64,000 nt of DNA, taken from assembly GCF_010093595.1 (NCBI RefSeq), contig NW_022985441.1, forward strand, positions 868,132 to 932,131, read 5' to 3'. Positions 32,533-43,261 of the stretch are shown here, piece after piece; within the stretch, counting starts at the first letter, position 1; the number at the start of each line of letters is the position of its first letter. The position numbers were made by a program, and so were the translations under genes. This DNA comes from Mytilinidion resinicola (Eukaryota; Ascomycota; Dothideomycetes; Mytilinidiales; Mytilinidiaceae). The notes below the pieces were generated by a model. The model saw only the letters and a program-made list of their open reading frames with translations. It was not told the origin of the DNA and made no database searches.

Positions 32533-34727
32533 TTAGTAGACAACCCACAAACTGATCTTCCCATCCTTGCCGCCGGCTGCAATCCAATGCCGCGCTACTT
32601 CTGTCTCTTCCCTTTTACGCTCTAATTCTTTCATCGCATCTACCCCTCCACCTCCTCCAGTCACGCTACTATCTTGGTAGGGCGAGACATACGCGTTCGA
32701 AGGAAGCACGGGGTTAGGCCGATTCAAGGCGCCCAACCCAGAGGTGGTAGAGGGTTTACTGTACGTGTGTGTTGTGGGTTTCGTGGCAACCTTTCCGATC
32801 GTCTGGGCGATGGCGGTGGAAGAGCTGTAGGGGGAGACATATGCTGAAGATGCTTTTGCTACGGCTACGGCGTCGGCGTTGGGCGGCAGGGTGGGAGTGG
32901 AAATGCTGTAGGGTGAGACGTAGGAACCGCTTTTCGTGTTCGCAGATGGTTTTGGGTCTTTTGGAGAGGGACTTGGAGTTGGGTGGATGGGATAGGCGGG
33001 CCCTTTGGGCTCCGTGGATGCAGAGTTCTCTCCCTCTCCACTGTTGCCTATCCCTTTCGGCGCCGGTGCTGAGGATGCAGGTGCGTAGGGGCTGACGTGG
33101 CCCTGTGTTCTTAACGTCTCTGTGTCGTCCTCGGCACGGCCGTCATTAATGCTCTTGCTAATAACAGGGGTGACAGCAGAGGAGAGTAGTTGATTGAAGG
33201 TCTGTGCAAATGCAACGCCGAACACGCCCTCTCGATGCCACTTAAGCACGGCGACTTCTTTCAGTGATTTCGCGCTGTAGACCCTTACTCTCCCATCCCA
33301 TCCCGCGGTCGCGAAGATTCGACCATCGGAGCGCACGCGGAGAGACTGCTGGCCTGCGTGCTTGGTTCTGGATACCTTATGGGCATCTTGGACTTTGGTC
33401 GAAGACTGAGGTAGCGCAGGAGTAGAGGAACTATGTGGAGTAGCTGAGCTTTGAGAAGCCGTAGGGAATGGCGGTGGTTTTTCTTGCTCTTTTTGCAAGA
33501 TTTCAGGGTTTGGAATGCGGTGAGCGGCGATGATGGCGTCGGCAGAGGAGGTGAAGTAAGTTGAGGCGTCCGGGGTAGCGTCGAGAGACAAGACCGGCTG
33601 GGAGTGAGGCTGGCTGAGGTAGACAAGATGCCAAGTTGGGAAGATGGTGCTCCAATTAGCCGGAGGCGTATCGTGAGAGAGCGTTTCAAGTTGGTGGATT
33701 GCGGTGTGACCGCTTTCGTAACCGACGAGGACGAGGAGATGGTTGGATGGATAGCGGATGAGTTTCAAGGCCATGATCATACCTAAATAGGTCAGCCATG
33801 AATAGGGTTCAGGAGGAGATTGATTTAGAGTGTATAGAATCGACATGAGCATTGCAAATGAAGCAATGAATTCTCAGAGTATGAGAGTCCATGTTTCAGC
33901 TTACCAGTATCACTTGATATAACGCGAGGCACGGTGTGTATCCTCTGCTCACTTGGAAGCTGGAAGATGTCGACCTTCTTGTCATCTGTGCCCGGTACAG
34001 CCACCAGAATCGAACCTGTGGTGCTATCTTTCGTGTCACCCTGTCCTGCCACGGACTGGTCCTTTGAAGGATCTGTTGCTGGTTGCTCAAGGCACATGGA
34101 AAACGAGCAGAAGTTTAGGGTATTGACACCCAGGGAGTGCAGTAACCATGGCTGCGGACGCACTGCACTGAGATTGTCGGCCGGGGGTACAGGCGAGAAA
34201 GTGTGCTCATCGGCGACGCGGAGTTGCCAGACTTTGAGTGCATTATCGCGGCCGTGTCTATAGTTGGGGGTGGAATATGTTAGTTGCTAAGAGGATGCAT
34301 GCTAACACTACTTTGGTATTTCAGAAGGCCGGGGGAGTCTTATTATGATTCGAAATCAACGACTGAGAAACCAAAAGGATATAGCACTAGAGTGATGGTG
34401 TGAAGACATGAATGTCGAGTATAACCAACATACGACAAACTTGAAACGAGGAAAAATACGACTATTACGGATGACTGTCACTTACGTTATAAGCTTCTCG
34501 GGCCCCCATTCTGCGAAGCCCAGAATCGCCCCGTCGTGTGCTTTCCACACAGCCACGGGTCTCTTGGAGGCAAGCTTCCACAGCACGACCCAGCCGTCCG
34601 CATCCCCGGATAAAAGACGGGTGTTCTGGCGCACAAACAGCACAGCGTGCACATGGGCTGTGTGGCCGCGGAAGATATAGGAGGGCTGGGCGGGGGGCAA
34701 CGAGTTGTGTACCTCGCTCGCGGCCAT
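32533..34727 (-). CDS. ASA1: ASTRA-complex WD40 protein Asa1
   Basis: Exons 34727-34486, 34257-33905 and 33782-32533 encode 614 residues. WD40 repeats are recognisable: YIFRGHTAHVHAVLF ending SGDADGWVVLW, KAHDGAILGFA followed by HGRDNALKVWQL, a later GRIFATAGWDGRVRVY and the final AAGGKDGKISLWVVY. This order and the opening SYIFRGHTAHV fit Asa1, a subunit of the Tra1-Tti-Tel2 (ASTRA) chromatin/PIKK-stability complex. Between the last two blades is a long disordered insert (about 33110-32670) with four copies of a V-S-P-Y motif. The first intron is 228 nt, longer than most here. MAASEVH was chosen as start because it is the first ATG that leads directly into blade one. Confidence 0.9.
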
Positions 34728-36465
34728 GGTCGATTCTGGCCAGCAAGCACCAGCATCCGCCGCTTTGTGGGCTTCACGGGCTTCACGGGCAAACAGGCAA
34801 GCCGGGACGAGGCGATCGGCGCATGGAGTGGCACTTGGGGCGGCACGGCGGGTGCGGCGGTGCACGGTAGGTTTCCACAATCGGGGAATGGAGGGTGGTG
34901 AAGGGTCGTCTGATAGGACGCGGATACGTGAATACGTGAATACGTGCTAGGTAGGCAGTGCCCGCGCGCCCGGCGTCCGGCTGCTGCTCGAGAGCCCGAT
35001 TGTGGCAGTTTACGAGGTGGAAGGGCTATGAATAGCAGGCAGTTCTTGCGAGGGCATGGCGACCCTGTCCGCGTTGTCTGCGGCCTGCAGCGCGCTGAAG
35101 GTTTGCTGATGACGGTGGAGACCTATCCAGGCTGCCTACAGTGCGCTCTGTCCCTATTTCGCGCTGAGTTATCACGACTAAGACGCGGCAGACCCGGGCG
35201 ACGGCCGCTATGCTGGTCATCTGGCGAGTGCAGTAGCGGATCGTGCTGCTGGGAGGCCTGGGGCCGGGGGGTGGGTGGTGGGTGGCATTTGGTGGAGCAT
35301 CGCATCTCACCGTGAGCAGCAAAAAGTGCCGGCCGCACGCACATCAGCAGGCTGAGGCTATTTTAGGGGCGAGCTTATTCTGCAATTGTGACAAGAATTG
35401 TCGGCGCATCTGCACCACGGCCTGGACGCGCTGCAATTGGCTGCCCGCTGCGAATGCCATTCACTCTCCAGCCCGCGAAATGAAGCCCCAGCCGCGGCCG
35501 TCCACTGACAAGCGGCTTCCTGCACGCTGACAGGGCGGCCGCCGCCCGAACCACGGCAAGCCCCCGTCTTGTGCATGCAGCGCGGTGCTTTCGCTGTGCT
35601 TGTTGATGCTGCGGAGGCTGTGCCGTGCGACTCGGTGGGCTTCCAGCCAGCGTGGGGACGAGGGCCGCGTGCCAGGGCAGAGCAGTTAGATATGCAATGT
35701 CCTGGTGGTGAGGCCCTCTTCAAGTCGACTGGCCCGCCCCTTGCAGCCACTGCTCGATGACATCTGCCGCCGTCCGCGTCGTGGAGTCGTTATCACCCAG
35801 CCCGGATTCCTGCTTCTGCACGGCATCCTCTGCGCTCCATCCGATCCCACATCCGCTCCCTCGCTCGTTGCTCGTCGCCGCGCTGGGAGTCCCCTCGGAA
35901 ACACCGCCGTCACTTGCAGGGCGCCGACGTTCCAGACAGCGCGGCCAGCCCAGCCTCTGACCGCATAATCGCATCGTAGATCGGCCTAGCGCGCTGCTCT
36001 TACACCTTCCTTACCTCCTTCGTTCCATCCTCCCACCGCGCTCCGTGTCGAGTCGAGCCCTTTTCCCCCGCCAAAGCCATCGCGAGCCTCTCGTTGCTCG
36101 CTGAGATACCTCGCTCTGTTGTTGACGTTGACCGCCGCGGCACAATCGTCGTCTTCCATCGCGTAGATCGACCTCGCCGCCTCGACCTGCCCCTCCTCGT
36201 CGAAACCTGGTCCACCCGGCATCTCCACTGCATCTATCCCAGCACCGCCAGTACCACCGACATCACAACCTCGAAGCTGCTTTTTCGCGATACTGCGACC
36301 ATTCCTCTCCCTCGCCCTCCGTGTCAGCTGGCCCGCGATCAATTGCGCAGACGCTGTGTCCCCTCTGCGTCCGTCACTTTTACTACACTTACGACCAAAG
36401 CGTAGTCGATAGGCAGCCTTACGACGCTAAAGATATCTCAATACTTGCTCCTCTGCCTTTGCAGA
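34728..36465. other. GC-rich intergenic region and ATG-free leader
   Basis: No gene is supported. From 35760 to 36464 the plus strand contains not one ATG (about 705 nt). It is CT-rich at 36000-36400, which is what a long 5' leader of the downstream regulator would look like. A likely leader intron ends at 36464 (CTCTGCCTTTGCAG). Confidence 0.5.
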
Positions 36466-38957
36466 TGCCCAGAAGTTGCGACCGACTCTCCCGCAACAAC
36501 GTGCCCTCACGGCACGCCCTCGACCATCCCCAGACCTCCTCCCGAGCAATCATTCACCGTGGCGGCCACGATAGAGCAACCCGGGTTCGTCCAGCCCTTC
36601 GACTTCAGCTTCCTGTACCCCGGAGACCCTGGAATCTCGCCCTCGGCGACTTCAGATCTGACTGTCATTGGGGACCAGGTGCTGCACACTTCGGACAGAA
36701 GAAGTAACAGCTCAGCCAGTCCGCGGCCGAAGAAGGGCAAGCAGGCGCAACGCGCTGACCAGACGCGCAAGCACGCCGGTGGAGAACAACAGGGCAAATC
36801 CATGGCAGGAAACGAGGCTACCACCACACCCGCCGCAGATGCTACGCAGGCTGTGAGTAAGCCAAAGAGGGTCCGCACAGGATGTTTGACGTGCAGGGAA
36901 CGGCATTTGAAGTGTGACGAGGCATTGCCTATATGTCAAAACTGCAAGAAATCTAACCGCCAGTGCAAGCGTGGTATACGACTCAACTTCATCGACACTC
37001 ATGTGAAAGCTCCACCAGAAGTTCCACCTACCCAGGAATGGACCGTCAGCTTCTTGGACGAGTCCAGAGAGATTGCCAATGAATATAAAGGTGGATTGAG
37101 CAAATACGGCGCCCTTGACATGGACCCCCCTCCTCCACTTGAGAACGGCATGGGATTCGACTTTTCGACTACCATACCCCCTCCAACCTCTATTGCACAC
37201 CAACCTCTACCACCAATCCAAGGGATCCTGCCTGATCATTTTGCCGACGATCAGCAGAATGGCATGTTTGAGCCGCAGCGGGAGCCTTCACATCAACACG
37301 CGCTCTCGCATACAGAGTCTACATATTCCGGCTCACATCTTCCCGGAGGCTCATCTTCGTACGGAAATACCGAACAGTCTGCGACGCCTGCGGAAGGTGC
37401 GCGTGACTACTTGGACACTCAAGAGGAGGTGCTTTTCATGCAGGTGTTTGTTGAAGAGGTCGGCTTGTGGATGGACAGCATGGACCCTATGAAACACGTA
37501 CGCTTTTGATTTCTTTATGAGTCTAGCTTACACACGTTGCTGACTGTTCTATTCCAGTTCTCGCGACTGTTGCCGTTTCACGCCCTTGGCGAACCCATGC
37601 TTCTCAACGCTTTCCTAGCATGCGGGGCGCGACATCTTGCCCTCGTGAACCCGAAATATACCGAAGACAAAGCATTGCATTACTATGATACTGCAACGAG
37701 GTATCTGCTTAACTCACTGCAGAATCCGAACAGAGATACAGTGATATGCGCGACAACCGCGGTGATCCTGAATGTGTACGAGATCATGTGCGAAAAGGCG
37801 TTACAACGGATGAACCACATCGCAGGAGCCCGCGCATTGATCAAAGAATGTGGCTGGAATGCTCGGTCGACTGGAATTGGTGCAGCTTGCTTCTGGTTGA
37901 ATGTCGGTATGGAGCTCCTCAGTTGCCTCCACTTTAACTGGCAAGTGGCCTGGGATCCCGATGAATGGGGCGTCAACATGGACTTTTCGCAGGAAACGGA
38001 ATCTGGACGGGAAGAAATCTGGACGTATCGGATTGTGTATATTGTGGCCAAGGTTGCTAATTTCCGTGCCACGATCCCACGGCACCAGGAGGCCTCGCCA
38101 CGAAACGAGAACATGCGTTTGGACCATCGCTACCGCGAATGGCAGAGACTGAAAGACTGGGCGGATGCTTGGAATGAGGGCATTCCACGAACGATGCATC
38201 CAATGGCGTATCTCTTCCCCGGCCAAACCATCTCTCAGTCGGCCTTCCCGGAAGTCTGGCTCATCAAGCGGACAACCATTGTTGCGCGCCTTTTCTATCA
38301 TACTTGCATGTGTCTACTTGCTCAGATCAACCCTTACAAGGGCCCAGAGGCCGACGAAATGCGAGATCTGCAGATTAAGCATTCACAGCTCATCTGCGGT
38401 ATAACGGCACACGTCAAAGATCGGTACGTCTTAACTTTCAATTCATGTGTACAAGTTGCTAATATGGACGTAGTGGTGTCGCAAGTGTTGCCCTCCGATC
38501 TCTCGCTATCGCCGCCGAGTGTCTCACCACCCGCCGCGAGCAAGAAGAAGTCCTGCAAATCTTCGACAAGATCCGCCAGGAGACTGGATGGCGTGTCGGC
38601 TTCCTCAACAGCGAGCTCAAGGAGAAATGGGGTTGGAATGAAGAACCTGTGCAACCGCCGCCGCAGCAGCAGCAGCAGCAGCAACAAAGCTTCACTGCCA
38701 ACATGCAGAATCCGGCAAATATGCACTATCAGCAGCAAGCTTTGCAGCCTCAAGTCACGCTTCAGCCGATGCCGGCAACCTCTTTACCACCAGCACCGCC
38801 TGCACGACCGCGTCCTCCCGTTGGCATTTTGAATCCCTTGCTTGCCACGGCCGATTTCGCGATGCCACAACATCCGTACCAAGCGTACTATGTGGCGCCA
38901 AACCCCCAATATGTGGCGCCAAATCCACTTTCTCAGTCACAGCATTTCACGTACTGA
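36466..38957 (+). CDS. Zn2Cys6 transcription factor with Fungal_trans_2-type domain
   Basis: Exons 36466-37497, 37558-38423 and 38474-38957 are in one frame. The zinc cluster [19 protein letters not shown] with [11 protein letters not shown] has all six cysteines in the CX2CX6CX6CX2CX6C pattern. A large helical regulatory domain follows ([25 protein letters not shown] through [17 protein letters not shown]), as in Fungal_trans_2 (DUF3468) regulators. The C-terminus is Pro/Gln-rich with an eight-glutamine run. The start is unresolved: the frame is open back to an acceptor at 36464, and its first ATG is at 36802 (681-residue product). Protein-like sequence before that ([18 protein letters not shown]) suggests an earlier start in an exon not identified. 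It is a nuclear DNA-binding regulator; its targets are unknown. Confidence 0.88.
38664..38687 (+). repeat. CAG/CAA codon run (eight Gln)
   Basis: Six CAG followed by two CAA codons inside the last exon of the regulator; translated as polyglutamine. Confidence 0.9.
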
Positions 38958-40811
38958 CAGCTAGGGTTTTCACCCGCTTATTGCGGTTAGGTTCCGAGGA
39001 TGTACGGATTCTCGACTTCTCAACTAATGTTCTTATATGTCCTGAGCAAGCGGCTTTGTCTTACTAGGTTCCTGGACTTTTATTACCACTGGGCGGCTGA
39101 CTGAACACTCTTTGAGCAAATTCGGGCTTTTGTTTATGTCATCTATTTCCCCAGGGATTTCCAAATGTGAATTTCCGGTTCTTTTTTCATTGCAACTTCA
39201 CACTTTATAATTTGGGATTGTTACGATACCTACGACGTGTCTGTTGCTTGGAATGATGGCTGGATTGGGCGGGCGAGACAAAAAATAGAAGTGATGGGCC
39301 AGCTGGCAAAGGTTTTGCGATGTTAACGGATTTTTACGATTTCACATTTCTGTTCTGATCTATGGCGTTTGGGGCGAGATATTGTGAATGTATGTACGAG
39401 TGGAAATCGGGAAGTTGACCCTACGGATCTGGATGCAAGATTTAATACGAGGATACCCCAACACCTATTTCGTGTATTGGAACGGGACGCTTTCTCCAAC
39501 TTTTGCTGAGGGCTTATCGTGAGTGATGCTAGGGGTGATCCGCCATCTATATATATCACTACACAAGGAAATTCACCGCCTCGAACTTAACATCCCCCAT
39601 CCCCCATCCCCCCCCATACTCACTAACCCTCGTCATCTACTACCACGGATTAGAACCGGCGCCTGCATTCTCCACTCCTACATCTAACCTCTCTGGAGGG
39701 AATCTCGGCTTTCGGGGTTAGATGGGCGCGATTACCGGAAGAATTTGGGGATGGATTGATGGAGTTGTGTGCCTTGATTTGTACAACGCGCACGGTATAG
39801 AAAGAAAGGAGGGTCCCTTGATGGGATGGGGTGGGGTGGGTGAGCTCCTCTGTCGAACCGGGGGGGGGGGGGGGGGGTTTCAGAGTCAGGAGACCACTTA
39901 CATGACGAGAGGACGAGTTGTGCAGGTTTAGTGTAGTGTAGCGGGACAAGAAACAACACGCAGGCTCGGTTGAGAGACCCTACAGTGGCAGTGGAGAATT
40001 GAATTCTGCGACTCTGCAATCGAGGGTTGGCCTCGGCGAAGCTACTACCTTGGTGTCGGACCTGTCAAAACTTTTGTCGTTTGAGAGTTTTTGATAACAT
40101 ACCAGGGGAACCTCCAAGCGGGTGCTAGGGCAGGTGTACACAAAAGCCCAGAGCGAGTGTGTATTTAGTGGACATCGAGTTTTAGAATAGACTTCAATTC
40201 GAGCCCTCTACAAGGCCTATCCATTCCGTCCTTCTTAGGAATTATACACATAAGAAGTGAAGATCTTCGCTGCACTTAGTCCCACCTGACGCCAATAAAA
40301 AATCCCTGCCAAAATCTCTCCGCCGCACACCTCTCCCAATTCCCCAGCCCCGCCTCCTCAAAAAAAAAGACACAACCAATCGACGCATAAAGAGCGTTAA
40401 GGGTATATCGCGATCCCAGATATAATCAAAGAGACGAGATAAGAATGCTAGCGAGCCGCCCAAGCGAGGTAGAATAAGAGAGTTGGTAAAGGAGATTGCC
40501 GGCCCAAGAAGTGTGACGGTGATAATTAATCCAGATAGCGCTAGAAATAGATGATGCGTGCGTGGGTCGAGAACGACCCATGGGAGGGATAATTCCCAGT
40601 TTTATTGGGAAAGTGAAGCCCCTTTTTGTAGGCTTGTATCCGAGACATAAGAGAGATGGGTTGGTGGCGATGTAGAGGACGAAGAGGCTAGGTGCTATCC
40701 ATGTCATGGTTTGCGTGGCGCAGTATGATAGTCGCCCTCTTGATGCGAGGGGATCCTAGGGAACGCCGTCGAGATACCATTGAAGGATTCGGCGGCTGGT
40801 GATGGTAATCA
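38958..40811. other. Convergent intergenic region, 1.85 kb
   Basis: No supportable gene. It contains a C-run (39593-39616), an 18-base G-run (39860-39877) and a purine-rich 3' part. Short minus-strand frames at 40242-40463 and 40426-40707 are hydrophobic but lack any supporting feature. Confidence 0.4.
39860..39877 (+). repeat. Homopolymer run of 18 G
   Basis: Eighteen consecutive G after TGTCGAACC. The length could be affected by sequencing error in homopolymers. Confidence 0.85.
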
Positions 40812-43261
40812 TCATGTCGAGATAACGATGTTCTTCCTCGCGTCCGCAACTTCGGGGTAGAATCCGAACACGAATCGGAACAAATCTCTCATCCAGGCGA
40901 ATTGCTCGTTTTTCCGCATCCACTGCACTGCTCGCGCCACCTCACCGGCACTCAGCCGCTTGGGAGGCACAGCATGAGCATTTCGTAGGGCGGGATCCGT
41001 CAGCACGCATTTCCGATACGAGTCCAATAGCTGGGTTTGCCATTGTGTTGAGCCAAAAGCATTCGCGGGAAGCGATTTCACATAATTCGGGAGAGGCTGA
41101 CCACGGGCGTAGCCAGCGTTCATTGCGGCTTTGATAATGAGGGCTTTGAGGCGGATGAGATGAGGGTCTTCGCGACCGGCGGTTGCGGTGGATGAGGTGC
41201 GTTGGGAGGTTTCAGAGTAGCCCGAGAGGGTGGAAGCAGCTGAGGACCAGCGATTGTGGGTACGGGTTGCTCCCGCTTCGGGGCCAAGGACGAGAATATT
41301 AGGCACATTTTGTTCTTCAGTAGGGGAGAGCTCGTCGCGGTCATCGAATATAGTTGTAGGTGTTTCGGGGTTCATCGAGACCGCGCTGTGGTAGCTCTCG
41401 TCTAATGACGAGCGATCGGACTGGCCTATGGACCGTTCAGAGCGCGAGCTTTGGCTTATGGAAGCGGGAAATGTGTACTGGCTCGGCCGTGGCGTCCCTC
41501 TTTCGGGGCGTATCTGAGTCCAGCCTTCACGGAACAGGTCGCAGAGTTCCCAGCACGCCTGAATGGCCGATCCGAGAATCTCCTCGTCGGCAGGTTTGCC
41601 ATCTCTAGTGTTCTGCCGTATGCTGAACAGCATCTCTGCAAGAGACCAGCACGCTCGTAGTAGGGCGTCGGTCTCTTCCGGTAGCGAAGTCCTCTGTTTC
41701 ATCAGTCTGTGGCATAAAGTTAAATAGAAATCTAACGTTCGCTCTCTAAATGCCTCGGGTAACTGTCGGTCGTGGGTGTTGTAAAGATGGTTGTTCAGCT
41801 CGAAGCTGACGCGAAGAACCGAGTCCGAGGCTTCGTCTCCCCGCTGGCGGACTTCAAAAAGTGCCTGACAGAACTCGCGACACAGCTCCAAAGTAGGCTT
41901 CACCTGACTGGCATGGTCCTCGTTCCGGCTCTCGTAGAGTTTCTGGCATAATCGCCAACAGCTTCGCCAAGCTTGCTCTTGCGCTTCGCCCTCTCCACCT
42001 GAGTACTGGAACATGCGCTCGCGGTGATTTTGGCTGAGTCTTGCCAGGGTATTGCACAGAGTCCAACACTCGCTCAGAGCACTTTTGAGGGACGCAACCT
42101 CCTTCTCTTGCTCGTTAATGTCTAAGAGAGCCTCCCCCATTGTCTGAGTGCCCATAGAAACGACCGAGGTATTATCATCTTGAGTCTGAGTGCCGAAGTC
42201 TTCCGATTCCAAGATATCTAAATGTGGCGTCAGCTAGCTCATAAAGCGCCGAGGACAAGATTTACCTGCTAAGTTGGAGCTTGCCCGGCTTCGCGACCGC
42301 CGCCACTCGTCCTCTACTTCCTGGCGGGTTTGTGCGCGAGGGGTAGCCCGGTCGAAGGATCCTGGCGGGGATATGATTGAGGTGTCAATGGGAGACATCA
42401 TAGAAACGGCAGATTGTCTCTGCTGTGATTGCTCAGTCACGCGTGTCACACCTAATCCTGTAAGGCCTCTCTGCCATACCTTCTCATCTGGATGTTTATG
42501 AGACTCGGGTGTGACGGGCGAGCCTGTCACAACAGTGTTGTCTGACTTGTCAGACGTGTTGTTAGACAACGCCGGCGGCGGCGTTTGGCTTAGCGTTTGG
42601 GAGATGGCGACAGACTTTCGAGGTTGCTGGCAGCTGTTAGCGTGTATCTCAAGACGGCATTCGGTTGGTGAGTGCTCACGAAAGTCTTGAAGTCAGTCGG
42701 CGCGTGGATGACCGACTGCGGTGCCTCATCCGAGTTGGAGCGGGCCCGCGTTGGTATCATGGTCTCAAGCTTTGCCAGCTGTGACATGTTTAGAGATGTC
42801 CGCGCATCTCGAGGCTCGAATACTACCTTTCCGAGGCTGCCCTGGCTGGACGGACTGGTCAGGTCGTCCATGTCGGGAGAGCGGATGTCGCTCATCTCGT
42901 CCTCGCTGGGCGGGTTCTCCTGCGACTCATCCTCGATCTGCGCACTCTTAGCAGGGTGTCAGGCAGCAGGAGCAATGGGTGTTACCTCGGTGGAGACGGT
43001 GCCATTGCTGTCGACGGGCGAGGGGTCGACGTGGGCGGGATAGGGACTCGGGGGCGGGTGCAGGTGGTCAGAGGTGGTGCCCGAGGATCTTGGGGAGTCG
43101 GCCATCAGTAGGGGCGCTTGCAAAGCTCCTTGGGCCTCTCACCTGTTGGAGTAGACCGAGTGGGGGAAGGGAGCTGGCGAGCTGGGAGAGTCGGTATAAG
43201 GGCTGAAGGCCGACTTCAGGCCCTGGGTCGGCGAGGGCATCAGCTGCGTGGCCGTTGCCAT
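40812..43261 (-). CDS. DUF7624-type fungal protein with Cys/Trp helical repeats
   Basis: Five exons (43261-43143, 43088-42986, 42937-42680, 42626-42266, 42217-40812) encode 748 residues. All four introns (48-54 nt) have GT-AG ends and keep the frame. The N-terminal half is disordered and Ser/Pro-rich (MATATQLMPSPTQGLKSAFS). The middle has about seven short helical units with a recurring C-W-x-L-C-x-x-L pattern (ECWTLCNTL, SCWRLCQKL, LCREFCQAL, ACWSLAEML, ACWELCDLF). The C-terminal domain holds QPLPNYVKSLPANAFGSTQWQ and RFVFGFYPEVADARKN. This architecture belongs, from memory, to a conserved Pezizomycotina orphan family (DUF7624). Function is unknown. An ATG at 43105 also opens the second exon region, but the splice from 43143 gives a longer N-terminus that fits better. 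Confidence 0.82.
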
